The position numbers and the translations under genes are program-made. From Puniceibacterium confluentis (GTDB lineage: Bacteria; Pseudomonadota; Alphaproteobacteria; Rhodobacterales; Rhodobacteraceae), in assembly GCF_007923445.1 (NCBI RefSeq), contig NZ_VOJI01000030.1, positions 1 to 38,474 on the forward strand: a stretch of DNA of 38,474 nucleotides, in the 5' to 3' direction. Below the pieces are notes generated by a model, which was not told the origin of the DNA, searched no databases, and worked only from the letters and a program-made list of their open reading frames with translations. Within the stretch, counting starts at the first letter, position 1. Each line of letters begins with the position of its first letter. Positions 8,791 to 17,112 of the stretch are shown piece by piece.

Positions 8791-8832
8791 ACGAGGATCA
8801 GAAAACAGTCCGGGGGCCTGTTTTCCCGACGG
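8791..8832. repeat. Hairpin insert 4 next to the transposase catalytic Glu
   Basis: An in-frame insertion of about 42 bp splitting the usual NHPW-TNGQVERMN segment. It contains the perfect 8-bp stem GAAAACAG (8801-8808) and CTGTTTTC (8818-8825) with a 9-nt loop. Its sequence differs from inserts 1-3 and resembles, from memory, a short palindrome common in Rhodobacteraceae genomes. Confidence 0.6.
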
Positions 8833-9070
8833 GCGGACAGGTGGAACGGATGAACCGCACGATCAAGGACGCGTCGGTCAAGCACTTCCATTGCGAAGAC
8901 CACAACCAACTCCGCACCCACCTGACGGACTTTATGGCAGCCTGCACCTTCGCCCGCAGGCTGAAGACCCTCGGCAGCCTCACGCCCTATGAATACATCT
9001 ACAAAATCTGGACTTCAGAGCCAGATCGATTCATCCTAAATCCGATCCACCAGATGCCGGGACTGAACAC

Positions 9071-9535
9071 CTAATCGGAACCGAACGATCCTTCTGCCCT
9101 TGCCTCGCCGGGTATCTTGCCGCCAAGCGCGGTCTTCAGTTCGCTGGAAAGTTCGGCCAACAGATGCTGTTTCTCTGAGCCGAGCATCGCTTCGATCATG
9201 CTGTCGATGTCCTGCCACGCCCGGTGGATGTCCGAGACCATGCGCCCGCCCGCAGGCGACAAGGTGACCACATCGCCGCGTCTGTCCGTTTCGCTCTTTT
9301 CGCGCTGCACCAGACCCAGCGCCAAGAGCCTGTCAATCATCGTGCTCATACTGCCCTTGGTAATGTCGAATTCCTGCGCCAGGACGGTCTGCGACGTGGG
9401 GCCGATCACGTCGATGGCCACCAGAACCCGCGCCTGACGCGGGCGAACCCCCAGGGGCGCCAGCCGCTCGGTCAGCCGCCGTTCGAGCAGGTCGGCGCTG
9501 TGCAGCAGCGCATGAAACAATTGGTGCTTTTTCAT
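9071..9535 (-). CDS. MarR-family transcriptional regulator
   Basis: A 154-residue dimeric winged-helix regulator: RQARVLVAIDVIGPTSQTVL (scaffold), AQEFDITKGSMSTMIDRLLA (recognition helix), then the wing EKSETDRRGDVVTLSPAG. ATG 9535 gives the family-typical MKKHQLFHALLHSADLLERR start. It is divergent from the DUF1499/RND operon and most likely represses it, probably through the palindrome at 9560-9573. The stop codon TAG and the final Asp codon (9071-9076) lie inside the right terminal repeat of the IS481 element, so the C-terminus has been altered by the insertion. Confidence 0.9.
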   Translation of the reverse strand: MKKHQLFHALLHSADLLERRLTERLAPLGVRPRQARVLVAIDVIGPTSQTVLAQEFDITKGSMSTMIDRLLALGLVQREKSETDRRGDVVTLSPAGGRMVSDIHRAWQDIDSMIEAMLGSEKQHLLAELSSELKTALGGKIPGEARAEGSFGSD

Positions 9536-9559
9536 CACGCTTCTTTGTAACGTCGGTTG

Positions 9560-9573
9560 GTTTGCATGCAAAC
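9560..9573. promoter_or_regulatory. Candidate MarR operator palindrome
   Basis: GTTTGCATGCAAAC is a perfect 14-bp palindrome, 24 bp upstream of the marR start and about 100 bp upstream of the DUF1499 start. Its size and AT-rich flanks are typical of MarR sites. The rest of the 141-bp gap shows no gene. Confidence 0.6.
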
Positions 9574-9676
9574 TAAATCGTGCTACCGCTGCCCTTGACC
9601 GGGCAATCTGATGCTGGCTGCCCTCTGGACGATAACCCACGTCGGGTTGTCCGCGATGAGATGAAAGGACGACCTT

Positions 9677-10402
9677 ATGAGGAATTTTGGCAAACTCGCG
9701 CTGTTGGCCGCGGTGGTCGGCCTTGTCACGATTTCCGTCATTGTGTTTGGCGCCCGTCTCGGGTTGTGGGAGCCGATAGTGGGCTATGGGCTGTACCGCT
9801 CCTATCTCAACCCGCTGGGCGCGGGCATTGCGGCCCTGGGTGTTCTGGCCGTGGTCGTCCATGCCATGCGCAAGGAACGCGCAGGTATTGCGTCAGGTGC
9901 TATCGCGTCTGTCATCGGACTGGCCTGCCTGGCGCCGCTGATGGCTTCGACGCTGAACCCGCCGCAACGTGCCGCGCCGATCAACGACATCTCGACCGAC
10001 ACGGTGAACCCGCCGGCCTTCGAGGTCATCGATGAGACCCGCGCGGGCGCGCTAAACTCTCTGGAATACGGTGGCGCGGAAGTGGCTGCCAAGCAGGCCG
10101 CTGCCTATCCCGACATCGCGTCACTGGAGGCCGACCTGTCGCCGGACGCCGCCTATGAACGGGCTCTGGAAGTCGCCGGGGACATGGGTTGGGAGGTCGT
10201 CGCCGCCGACGCCGAGCGCCGCCGTTTCGAGGCAACCGCCCGCACCTCGGTCTTCTACTTCGCCGATGACGTCCTTGTCGTCGTGACGGCGCAAGAGAGC
10301 GGCAGCCGCGTCGATATGCGGAGTGTTTCCCGGGTGGGTCGCAGCGATCAAGGCGTGAACGCGGCCCGCATCCGCGCATTTCAAGAGCAGTTCAGCCAGT
10401 AG
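9677..10402 (+). CDS. DUF1499 family membrane protein
   Basis: A 241-residue protein with three N-terminal hydrophobic segments (roughly residues 5-27, 44-63, 72-92), followed by the DUF1499 domain starting at APINDISTDTVNPPAFEVID and ending QSGSRVDMRSVSRVG-like (here QESGSRVDMRSVSRVG). The C-terminal domain is probably periplasmic. The family has no assigned biochemical function. RBS AAAGGACGA lies just before ATG 9677. As first gene after the divergent marR, it probably belongs to the envelope-stress or efflux response that includes the RND pair. Confidence 0.88.
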   Translation: MRNFGKLALLAAVVGLVTISVIVFGARLGLWEPIVGYGLYRSYLNPLGAGIAALGVLAVVVHAMRKERAGIASGAIASVIGLACLAPLMASTLNPPQRAAPINDISTDTVNPPAFEVIDETRAGALNSLEYGGAEVAAKQAAAYPDIASLEADLSPDAAYERALEVAGDMGWEVVAADAERRRFEATARTSVFYFADDVLVVVTAQESGSRVDMRSVSRVGRSDQGVNAARIRAFQEQFSQ

Positions 10403-10466
10403 CCAAACGCCCGGACCGCACCTGACTGACGGTCATGGCTCTGATCCCCGAAAGCAATAAGGAAAT

Positions 10467-11042
10467 ATGGAGTTACCCAAGATGCGCGCACTTACCTCAG
10501 CTCTGACAGACACGCCTCCGCTCCGGACCGCCCTCTTTGCCGCGATCGCAAGCCTCGCCCTGCCGCACAGTTCACTCGCTGAGAGCCCGATCATCCAGAC
10601 CGAAGGGCCGATCATCCACCTGGCGGACAATCTGGACGAAGAGGCTTCACTCGGCTGGTGTATCGACACCGAAGGGCGCGGGCTGAGCGATCAGCTTCAC
10701 GCGCATTCCTGCAAACCGACCGGGGGCGACGTGCTGTTCTCATACACGGCAGTCAATGGCCGCATTGAATCGGTGACATACACCGGCCGATGTATGGCGT
10801 ACAACGCGCCGGACAGCGTGGAAAACCCCTTCGGATTGATGGCCTGCGACGAAACAGACCCTAACCAGCGCTTTGTCCATGATGCCGAGAATGGGCAAAT
10901 CCGTCTGGGCGCTGATGCAACGCAATGCGTGACAGTGAGCGCCACCATAGACGATGCCGGACCTTTCCAGTCGCGGGACCTGCTGTTGGTCGCTTGCGAG
11001 GATCTCGACCCGAGACTCAAGACGTGGATCATTCGCGACTGA
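10467..11042 (+). CDS. Predicted secreted ricin-B-like (beta-trefoil) protein
   Basis: About 191 residues from ATG 10467, or 186 from ATG 10482, which has GGAG at a better distance. A signal peptide is visible (RTALFAAIASLALPHSSLAES). The mature part has three Cys pairs in GWCIDTEG/AHSCKP, GRCMAYN/LMACDE and QCVTVS/LVACED, with W or F near each repeat end (LFSY, QRFVHD, KTWIIRD). This threefold spacing matches a ricin-type beta-trefoil. It would bind a carbohydrate or cell-wall ligand in the periplasm or outside. Assignment comes from pattern only. Confidence 0.6.
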   Translation: MELPKMRALTSALTDTPPLRTALFAAIASLALPHSSLAESPIIQTEGPIIHLADNLDEEASLGWCIDTEGRGLSDQLHAHSCKPTGGDVLFSYTAVNGRIESVTYTGRCMAYNAPDSVENPFGLMACDETDPNQRFVHDAENGQIRLGADATQCVTVSATIDDAGPFQSRDLLLVACEDLDPRLKTWIIRD

Positions 11043-11153
11043 TTGGTTTTTACTGACATGCGCGCACCTCACTGACAAAGCCGTGAGCACTGCGACGGAA
11101 CCCGACGCGGTCTTCGTACCAGGCGGGCAGTGACCCTCAGACAGGTAATAAAC

Positions 11154-11690
11154 ATGGGCAATCTATCAGACAGACCAGACTGCTTCGGTCCTGTAAGCCG
11201 GGCGTTTCACTGGAGCATGGCCGCGCTCTTCGCGATGCAATTCCTGTCTGCGGCCGCGCATTGGGCGCTTCCCCGCGAAAATGCCCTGCGGCAGACGTTG
11301 TGGAGCTACCACGTCGATCTGCGGATGACACTGTTCCTGCTGGTGTTGCTGCGGGGCGCGTGGGGGCTTTGGAACCTTCACCCGAGGCCACGACATTCGG
11401 GCCTGCTGGGCCGGGCGGCGACTGCGGGACATGCGGCACTCTATGCGCTTATGGTAGCGGTTCCCTCTGTCAAGATCCTGGCCGCAGCAGGCGGAACACG
11501 CGGGCTGAGCTACTTTGGCCTTTCGGTATTTCCGGCGCGCGAGACCGCGATCGCCTGGACGCAGGCCGCGACCGGTTGGCACGGGGTGATGGGATGGACG
11601 CTGGCGGCCCTCGTTCTGGGACATATCGTGATGGCATTGGGCGGGCATCGCGTCATCAAACGTGACGATGTGCTGAGCCGCATGGCCTGA
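11154..11690 (+). CDS. Cytochrome b561 family protein
   Basis: A 178-residue four-helix membrane cytochrome. Candidate haem ligands are His in SRAFHWSMA (helix 1), WSYHVDLRM (helix 2), and GWHGVMGW and LGHIVMAL in the last two helices. Such proteins pass electrons between quinol and periplasmic acceptors such as superoxide. ATG 11154 is preferred; a GTG eight codons earlier (11130) is open but less natural. It sits inside the MarR-associated gene set before the RND pair. Confidence 0.88.
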   Translation: MGNLSDRPDCFGPVSRAFHWSMAALFAMQFLSAAAHWALPRENALRQTLWSYHVDLRMTLFLLVLLRGAWGLWNLHPRPRHSGLLGRAATAGHAALYALMVAVPSVKILAAAGGTRGLSYFGLSVFPARETAIAWTQAATGWHGVMGWTLAALVLGHIVMALGGHRVIKRDDVLSRMA

Positions 11691-11763
11691 CAGACAGACA
11701 CGCCAATACAAAACCCCCGCCACTCCGCCGAGGGACGATGCGGGTTCAGGAGCTTGAGATACC

Positions 11764-12903
11764 TTGAAGAAATTCATCATCGTCCTCGTCTCGCTGGCCG
11801 TCCTGGCCGGTGCCTATGCAATTGCCTTCGGCGTTCCCGCGCAGGTCGCGCGGCTTTGGGGCGGAACGCCAACGGAAGAGACGGCGGCCGCGCCGCGTGG
11901 CGGCCCGGGTGGCGGACCCGGCGGCCCGCGTGGGCAAGGCCGAAGCACGACCGTGGTGCTCGCCCCGCTCGAGGAACGTGCCTATATGCTGGTGCTGCGC
12001 ACCGTCGGCAGCGCCGTGTCCTTGCGCCGGTCAGAGGTGATCGCGACGGAGGCAGGCGAGGTGGTCGAGGCCGCGCTGCAGGCCAACAAGCCGGTCGAAA
12101 AGGGCGATGTCCTGCTGCGCCTTGACGACCGCACCGAACGGCTCGCGCTGGAAATCGCCGAGGCCAACCGTGATCAGGCGCAGGCGACCGCCACGCGGTA
12201 TCAGGGGCTTAACCGGAACGGCAGCGCTGTCGTGACCGACGTCGCGCTCTCCGAAGCCGAAGTGGCGCTGCGGCTGGCCGAGGCCAATGTCGGGCTGGCC
12301 GAGGTGGCACTCGACAAACGCACCGTGGTGGCGCCGATCTCCGGGCGCCTTGGGCTGAGCGATGTGCATGTCGGCGACCAGCTCTCGGGCAGTGACACCA
12401 TCGTCACAATCGACGACTCCTCGACGCTTCTCGCGACATTCGAGGTGCCGGAGCGCTCCATCGGGCTGCTGACCGAAGGCAAGCAGGTTCTGGTGACAAC
12501 GCCGACCTATACCGGGCGCGTTTTCGAGGGCCGGGTCACCGCCTTTGACAGCCGTCTCGACAGCGTCACCCGCAGCGCCACCGTCGAGGCCGAGATCGAC
12601 AATGCAGACGGTCTGCTGCTTTCGGGCATGACCTTCGCGATCCGCATGACCGAAGAGACTGCACCGCTGCCCCTCGTGCCCGCCACCGCGATCACCTGGG
12701 ACCGCGCCGGCGCGGGCATCTGGGTCGCCGACGAGGGCCGCACCAGTCGCACACCCGTCACCATCCGCTTCCGCGACGGCGATCAGGTCTGGATAGAAAC
12801 CGAGGCCCCCGTGGGCGCACAAATCGTGACCGAGGGTGCGGCCAAGCTGCGCGACGGCGCGCAGGTCACCACGGCGGACGCTAACCGGGGGCCGGGCGCA
12901 TGA
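11764..12903 (+). CDS. RND efflux periplasmic adaptor subunit
   Basis: A 379-residue HlyD/AcrA-type membrane fusion protein starting at TTG 11764 (AGGAG 11 nt upstream). An N-terminal hydrophobic anchor (KKFIIVLVSLAVLAGAYAIA) is followed by a Gly/Pro-rich linker near residues 43-58. Then come the first half of the lipoyl-like domain (EVIATEAGEVVEAALQANKP), a short alpha-hairpin, the second half (TVVAPISGRLG) and the beta-barrel (GKQVLVTTPTYTGRVFEGRV). It couples the pump in the next gene to an outer-membrane channel; no TolC-like gene is present here. Confidence 0.93.
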   Translation: MKKFIIVLVSLAVLAGAYAIAFGVPAQVARLWGGTPTEETAAAPRGGPGGGPGGPRGQGRSTTVVLAPLEERAYMLVLRTVGSAVSLRRSEVIATEAGEVVEAALQANKPVEKGDVLLRLDDRTERLALEIAEANRDQAQATATRYQGLNRNGSAVVTDVALSEAEVALRLAEANVGLAEVALDKRTVVAPISGRLGLSDVHVGDQLSGSDTIVTIDDSSTLLATFEVPERSIGLLTEGKQVLVTTPTYTGRVFEGRVTAFDSRLDSVTRSATVEAEIDNADGLLLSGMTFAIRMTEETAPLPLVPATAITWDRAGAGIWVADEGRTSRTPVTIRFRDGDQVWIETEAPVGAQIVTEGAAKLRDGAQVTTADANRGPGA

Positions 12904-15900
12904 GTTTCGAGAAACGGGCGCACAAGGCCGGGTTTGCCGATACCTTCGTGGCGCGGCCGATCTTCGGGATCGTGCTGAACCTTCTGATCATCATCGCCGG
13001 TCTCGCCGCGCTCACCAGCGTCGATATCCGCGAGATGCCCGACGTGGACCAGCCGGTCCTGTCGGTCCGGACCACCTATGACGGTGCCGTCGCCAGCACG
13101 GTGGATTCAGAGGTCACGCAGGTGCTTGAGGATGCGCTGAGCGCGCTCGAAGGCATGTCCTACATCGAGTCGACCTCCAGCACCGGATCGAGCCGCATCA
13201 CTATCGACCTGTCGGACGGCACCGACGTGGACATCGCCGCCAACGAGGCGCGCGAGATCGTGTCGAGCACCCTGCGCTCGCTGCCTGACGATATCGACGA
13301 CCCGACCGTCACCAAAAGCGACAACAACGCCGACGCGATCATCCGCCTTGCGCTTTTGGGCAACGCCAGTTTCGATGAACTCACCCAGATCGCCGAGGGC
13401 GCGGTCTATGAACGTCTGTCCCTGATCGACGGCATCGCCGAGGTCACCGTGCGCGGCAACCGTGCCAACGAGTTCCGCGTGGCGGCAAACCTGCCCAACC
13501 TGCTGAGCCGTGGGTTGACCGTCTTCGATCTCTCCACCGCCCTGGCCCAGTTGCGCGACGACACCGCGCTGGGGTCGCTGTCCACGGAATCGCAGACCTT
13601 GTCGCTGCGGGTGGGCAACGAAGAGGTCACTGTCGAGACAATCAACCAGCTGCCGGTCAACGACACGACCCAGGTCGCGGACGTGGCCTTCGTCCAGCTC
13701 ATCCCCGAAGACTCGAGCGTCTACACCCGGGTGAACGGCGAAACCGCCGTCAGCCTCGACATCACCCGCCAGTCCGTCGGCAACACGCTGGAGATTTCCC
13801 GCGACGTGGGCGAGGCCGTCGAGGAGTTGCGCAGCCAGTTGCCCGAGGGCGTGCAGCTGCTGATCACCTCGGACGACGGCATCTTCATCGAAGGCTCGAT
13901 CAACGAGGTGGTGAAATCCATCCTCATGGCCACCGCCATCGTGATTGCCGTGATCTTCTTGTTCCTGCGTTCGCCCCGCGCCACGCTGATCCCCGCCGTC
14001 ACCATCCCAGTGGCCCTGATCGGCACGCTGGCCGCGATCTGGCTGACGGGCTTCTCGGTCAACACCATCAGCCTTCTGGCGCTGGTTCTGGCGACCGGCA
14101 TGGTTGTGGACGACGCCATCGTGGTGATCGAGAACATCGTGCGCAAACGCAAATCCGGGATGGGGGCCTTTGCCGCCGCTGCCGCAGGCACCAACGAGGT
14201 GTTCTTCGCCGTCATCTCGACGACTGCCACCCTCGCGGCGGTGTTCATCCCGATCTCCTTCCTGCCCGGTCAAGCCGGCGGCGTTTTCTCCGAATTCGGC
14301 TTCGTTCTGGCCTTCGCAGTCACGCTGTCGTCGATCACGGCGCTGACGCTGGCGCCGGTTCTGGCGGCGCTGCTCGACCCGGGCAAGTCGCAGGCCAAAG
14401 CCGCGGAGAGTAAACCCGGCGCGCTCGCCCGCGCCTTCGACAAGGTGATGGACTTCGCGATCCGCACGCCGCTTCTGGTGCTCTCCGTGGCCATCGGATT
14501 CGCCATGATCGCGCTGGGTGCCGCAGCCACGCTGCCCTCCACCATCACCCCCGAGGAAGACCGCGGCTTCTTCCTCGTGCAGGCGCGCGGCGCCTCGGAC
14601 ACCACCGTCGATTACCTCGACACCCAGGTGCTGCTGGTCGAGGACATCCTCGCGCCCTACCTCGAAAGCGGCCAGGTCGCCGCGGTGCAGAGCATCATCG
14701 GCATCGGCGGCGGGACCAGCGCCTTCATCGTCGTGCGCCTGCCGGACTGGGCCGAGCGTGACTATACCCAGCAAGAGCTGATCGGCCAAATCAGCGGACA
14801 GTTGGCTTCCGTCCCCGGCGTGCAGGTCAGCGCCCGCTCCACCAACAGCCTCAACATCCGTGGCGCAGGCGGCGGGCTGGGCTTTGCCGTCACCGGCACC
14901 AACCTCACCAACATGACCGAGGCGGCCGACAGCCTCGTCGCGGCGATGTCGCAGGACGACACCTTCCTCAACCCGCAACTGTCCAACAACAGCGTCGACG
15001 CGCAGCTGGAGGTCACCGTGGACACCGCAGCCGCCAGTGACATGGGGCTGAACAGTTCAGACGTCACGCAGCTGGTGCGGGCGATGGTGCAGGGCAATGT
15101 CGCGGTCAGTGTCTTCTCCGATGATGTCGAGGTCGACGTCAACGTCCTCCCCGGCGGCCCGCCGATCGACGATCCCTCGGACATCGCCTCGCTCTCCATC
15201 CGCTTGCCCAGCGGCGCCTACATCCCGCTGTCGGCGGTGGCCTCGCTGGAAACGGTGGTCAGCGACGCGCAGATCCAGCGCCTCGGCGGGGCCCTGTCCG
15301 TCGCGTTGCAGGCCAACCTCGGCGAAGGCGTCGACCTGTCGACCGCGATGGACCGGGTGCTCGATATCGCGGACGAGGTCCTGCCCGACGGCATGGGTAT
15401 CACCTTCACCGGCGAGGCGGCGACGCTGGACGACACCCAGGGCGGCATCTACGCGGTCTTCGGCGTGGCGCTGATCGTGGTGCTGCTGGTGCTCGCGGCC
15501 CAGTTCGAAAGCTTCGCCAGCGCGGTCGTCATCATGCTGACCGTGCCCTTCGGCCTGGCCGCCGCGCTGCTGGCCATCTCGATCACCGGCGGGTCGCTCA
15601 ACTACTACAGCCAGATCGGTCTGGTCATGCTGATCGGGGTGATGGCCAAAAACGGCATCCTGATCGTCGAATTCGCCAACCAGCTGCGCGAGGCGGGAGA
15701 GGATATCGACACCGCCATCCGCAACGCATTGCGTCTGCGGATCCGGCCCGTGATGATGACGATGGTCTCAACGGTCTTTGGTGGCCTGCCCCTGATCCTG
15801 ACCTCGGGCGCAGGCGCCGAGGCCCGCATCGCCGTCGGCTGGGTGATCGTCGGCGGCCTGGGCTTCGCGACCGTGTTCACCCTGTTCCTGACGCCGATCT

Positions 15901-15989
15901 TCTACCGCTGGATCGCCGTCTGGGGCGCTGCACCCGGGGCTGCGGCCAAGCGCCTACGGACCGAGACAGAAGCGATCGCGGGCGCGTAG
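12900..15989 (+). CDS. RND efflux pump permease
   Basis: A 1029-residue AcrB/MexB-type inner-membrane transporter, close to the usual family length. TM4 carries the proton-relay pair Asp404-Asp405 in TGMVVDDAIVVIENI. Repeated RND architecture is visible: the first TM at FGIVLNLLIIIAGLAALTSV, a long porter domain, TM2-6, a second porter domain and TM8-12 (GVMAKNGILIVEFANQLREA). It overlaps the adaptor stop by ATGA. Neighbours and the divergent MarR gene suggest inducible export of a toxic lipophile; substrate unknown. Confidence 0.96.
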   Translation: MSFEKRAHKAGFADTFVARPIFGIVLNLLIIIAGLAALTSVDIREMPDVDQPVLSVRTTYDGAVASTVDSEVTQVLEDALSALEGMSYIESTSSTGSSRITIDLSDGTDVDIAANEAREIVSSTLRSLPDDIDDPTVTKSDNNADAIIRLALLGNASFDELTQIAEGAVYERLSLIDGIAEVTVRGNRANEFRVAANLPNLLSRGLTVFDLSTALAQLRDDTALGSLSTESQTLSLRVGNEEVTVETINQLPVNDTTQVADVAFVQLIPEDSSVYTRVNGETAVSLDITRQSVGNTLEISRDVGEAVEELRSQLPEGVQLLITSDDGIFIEGSINEVVKSILMATAIVIAVIFLFLRSPRATLIPAVTIPVALIGTLAAIWLTGFSVNTISLLALVLATGMVVDDAIVVIENIVRKRKSGMGAFAAAAAGTNEVFFAVISTTATLAAVFIPISFLPGQAGGVFSEFGFVLAFAVTLSSITALTLAPVLAALLDPGKSQAKAAESKPGALARAFDKVMDFAIRTPLLVLSVAIGFAMIALGAAATLPSTITPEEDRGFFLVQARGASDTTVDYLDTQVLLVEDILAPYLESGQVAAVQSIIGIGGGTSAFIVVRLPDWAERDYTQQELIGQISGQLASVPGVQVSARSTNSLNIRGAGGGLGFAVTGTNLTNMTEAADSLVAAMSQDDTFLNPQLSNNSVDAQLEVTVDTAAASDMGLNSSDVTQLVRAMVQGNVAVSVFSDDVEVDVNVLPGGPPIDDPSDIASLSIRLPSGAYIPLSAVASLETVVSDAQIQRLGGALSVALQANLGEGVDLSTAMDRVLDIADEVLPDGMGITFTGEAATLDDTQGGIYAVFGVALIVVLLVLAAQFESFASAVVIMLTVPFGLAAALLAISITGGSLNYYSQIGLVMLIGVMAKNGILIVEFANQLREAGEDIDTAIRNALRLRIRPVMMTMVSTVFGGLPLILTSGAGAEARIAVGWVIVGGLGFATVFTLFLTPIFYRWIAVWGAAPGAAAKRLRTETEAIAGA

Positions 15990-16196
15990 GTTTTGACCTG
16001 CCATGGGAGCCTGTGGTGCGGGTCGCTGGATTGGCCAAGAAATTGGCCTAAGGGCGAATTGAAGTGATACCTCATTCTCGACTGCTCGTTGCGGCCAGCC
16101 GGTTTGGGTTGAAGGTGCGCGCGCCCAGCAGATCAACAACAACAACTGAATAACTTATCGTCAAAGACCATCAAGCGGTCGCATGCCACAGGGTGC

Positions 16197-16210
16197 GAAT
16201 TACCCGCGTG
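16197..16210 (+). repeat. Direct repeat GAATTACCCGCGTG, copy 1
   Basis: Identical to 16361-16374, 164 bp away, with TGG versus CGG following. Copies lie just downstream of the HTH gene of the integrase module. Candidate binding sites for Int/Xis or for the HTH protein, or iterons. Confidence 0.5.
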
Positions 16211-16360
16211 TGGATCCTGCCCGGGAAGGACCCAAGGCTGGTTTTTTAGGTTATTCTGCAAAGGTTTAAATTGCCCAAAGTTAACCCTCGCGCTCTATTT
16301 CACTGGCCACCAAAGTTTAGGCTTCCGAAGTCGTTAAGCGACCCAACCAAAACACGGCGG

Positions 16361-16374
16361 GAATTACCCGCGTG
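16361..16374 (+). repeat. Direct repeat GAATTACCCGCGTG, copy 2
   Basis: Second exact copy. Here the flanks make GCGGG-AATTA-CCCGC, a 5-bp inverted repeat with a 5-nt centre, which strengthens a protein-binding reading. Confidence 0.5.
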
Positions 16375-16443
16375 CGGCGCTCGCCTTAAAGGACACCAAG
16401 AGAATCGTGCGACGTAATGCGCAGAAGAAAAATTGCAGTTATC

Positions 16444-17112
16444 TCAGTCAAAGCACTTCCCGCCGCTTGCCAACACTTGGTTGAAGAATGCGCGCTGGAT
16501 CATCTGGCTCTCCTTGTCTGTGCCCGGCCGCTGCGTTGGCAGCCTGTATCCTGTTTCACCCCGTGTCATCTCGATCAAATCGACCGGAGATCTGAAGTTC
16601 AATGCTCCAATCCGGGAATGCCATTCATCCAGTTGCTCAGGATCTGTCACTGTTTCGAAGTCAAGGAACCGCTTTTCAGCTTCATTGATGCTGATCTTAG
16701 AATTGGGCTGTGACTTCCGGCCATGGGGCAATGCCTGTTCTTTCTTAAGTTCCTTCTTTTGTTTGGCGGAAGAATCCTGCCGATCATTCTTACCGTTTTC
16801 TACCGGTTGGGAAGCCGAAATCTTCCGCTCGAGAATGTGCAGAACGTATTGGTTCGTCCCGTTTCGCCCCTGATTGCGCCGGATCGAGATGACGCCGGCG
16901 GTTTGGAGTTCCTTCAGTGCCTTGCGCACCGAGCGGTCCGACCTTCCAATATGAAGGGCAAGCGTGTCTTCAGAAGGGAAGCAATGTCGCGTTTTGATAT
17001 TGCAGTGATGAACCAGGCGGCCGTGAACAAGCCTCGCGAGCAGTGTTAAATCTGACATCGCTGTTGCTTCCTGCTGTGCCTCCCATTTGATGCAATATGC
17101 CGAGACGTTCAT
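16444..17112 (-). CDS. Helix-turn-helix protein of the integrase module
   Basis: A 222-residue protein. Residues about 20-95 look like the winged-helix HTH_36 type found in phage and plasmid replication or control proteins (CFPSEDTLALHIGRSDRSVR, then KALKELQTAGVISIRRNQG). The middle is Lys/Gln/Ser-rich and probably unstructured (about 105-150), followed by an acidic helical tail. ATG 17112 overlaps the excisionase-like stop as ATGA, so the two are co-translated. It could control excision, replication of an excised form, or the module's own promoter. Role is inferred from context. Confidence 0.7.
   Translation of the reverse strand: MNVSAYCIKWEAQQEATAMSDLTLLARLVHGRLVHHCNIKTRHCFPSEDTLALHIGRSDRSVRKALKELQTAGVISIRRNQGRNGTNQYVLHILERKISASQPVENGKNDRQDSSAKQKKELKKEQALPHGRKSQPNSKISINEAEKRFLDFETVTDPEQLDEWHSRIGALNFRSPVDLIEMTRGETGYRLPTQRPGTDKESQMIQRAFFNQVLASGGKCFD

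Larger units (their letters stand above)
7953..9074 (+). pseudogene. IS481-type transposase, disrupted
   Basis: The integrase-core transposase is recognisable from MGQFRHGSAT at the N-terminus, through GINPRTVAKWR (HTH), DDCLHALQPSIPHLTRSALH, FHVDIAEVQTAEGKLYLFVG (first catalytic Asp), HTILTDNGIQFA (second Asp), GQVERMNRTIKDA (catalytic Glu) to the typical IHQMPGLNT end. It is broken: a TAA at 8170-8172 follows AKWR, one base is missing near 8365 (QRH then a frame change into RLPDVEGDKP), and four palindromic inserts interrupt it. The last two inserts keep the frame, adding about 12 residues before FFHVD and about 14 directly before the catalytic Glu segment. It is therefore inactive. Confidence 0.85.
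7891..9076 (+). mobile_element. Decayed IS481-family insertion sequence
   Basis: The left end ATTAGGTGTTTGATCCCACG (7891-7910) is matched by the inverted right end: reading 9076 leftward on the minus strand gives ATTAGGTGTTCAGTCCCGGC. The transposase stop lies inside the right repeat, as in close relatives. The span of about 1.19 kb exceeds the usual ~1.05 kb because small hairpin sequences have been inserted. No target-site duplication is evident. The right end has replaced the natural end of the marR gene. Confidence 0.8.
15990..16443. other. 454-bp gene-free stretch at left edge of integrase module
   Basis: I see no supported gene. It contains two copies of ATTGGCC (16030-16036, 16042-16048), two copies of a 14-bp direct repeat (listed separately) and lower GC than the RND genes. 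It is the probable left boundary zone of the integrated module. Confidence 0.45.

Noticed and set aside
13107-14978. Very long open frame antisense to the RND pump gene
   Set aside because: Gly/Asp/Arg/His-rich shadow frame typical of high-GC codon bias; the sense frame is a clear RND permease.
16197-16374. CRISPR-like repeat pair
   Set aside because: Only two 14-bp copies, 164 bp apart, with no regular spacers or cas genes.
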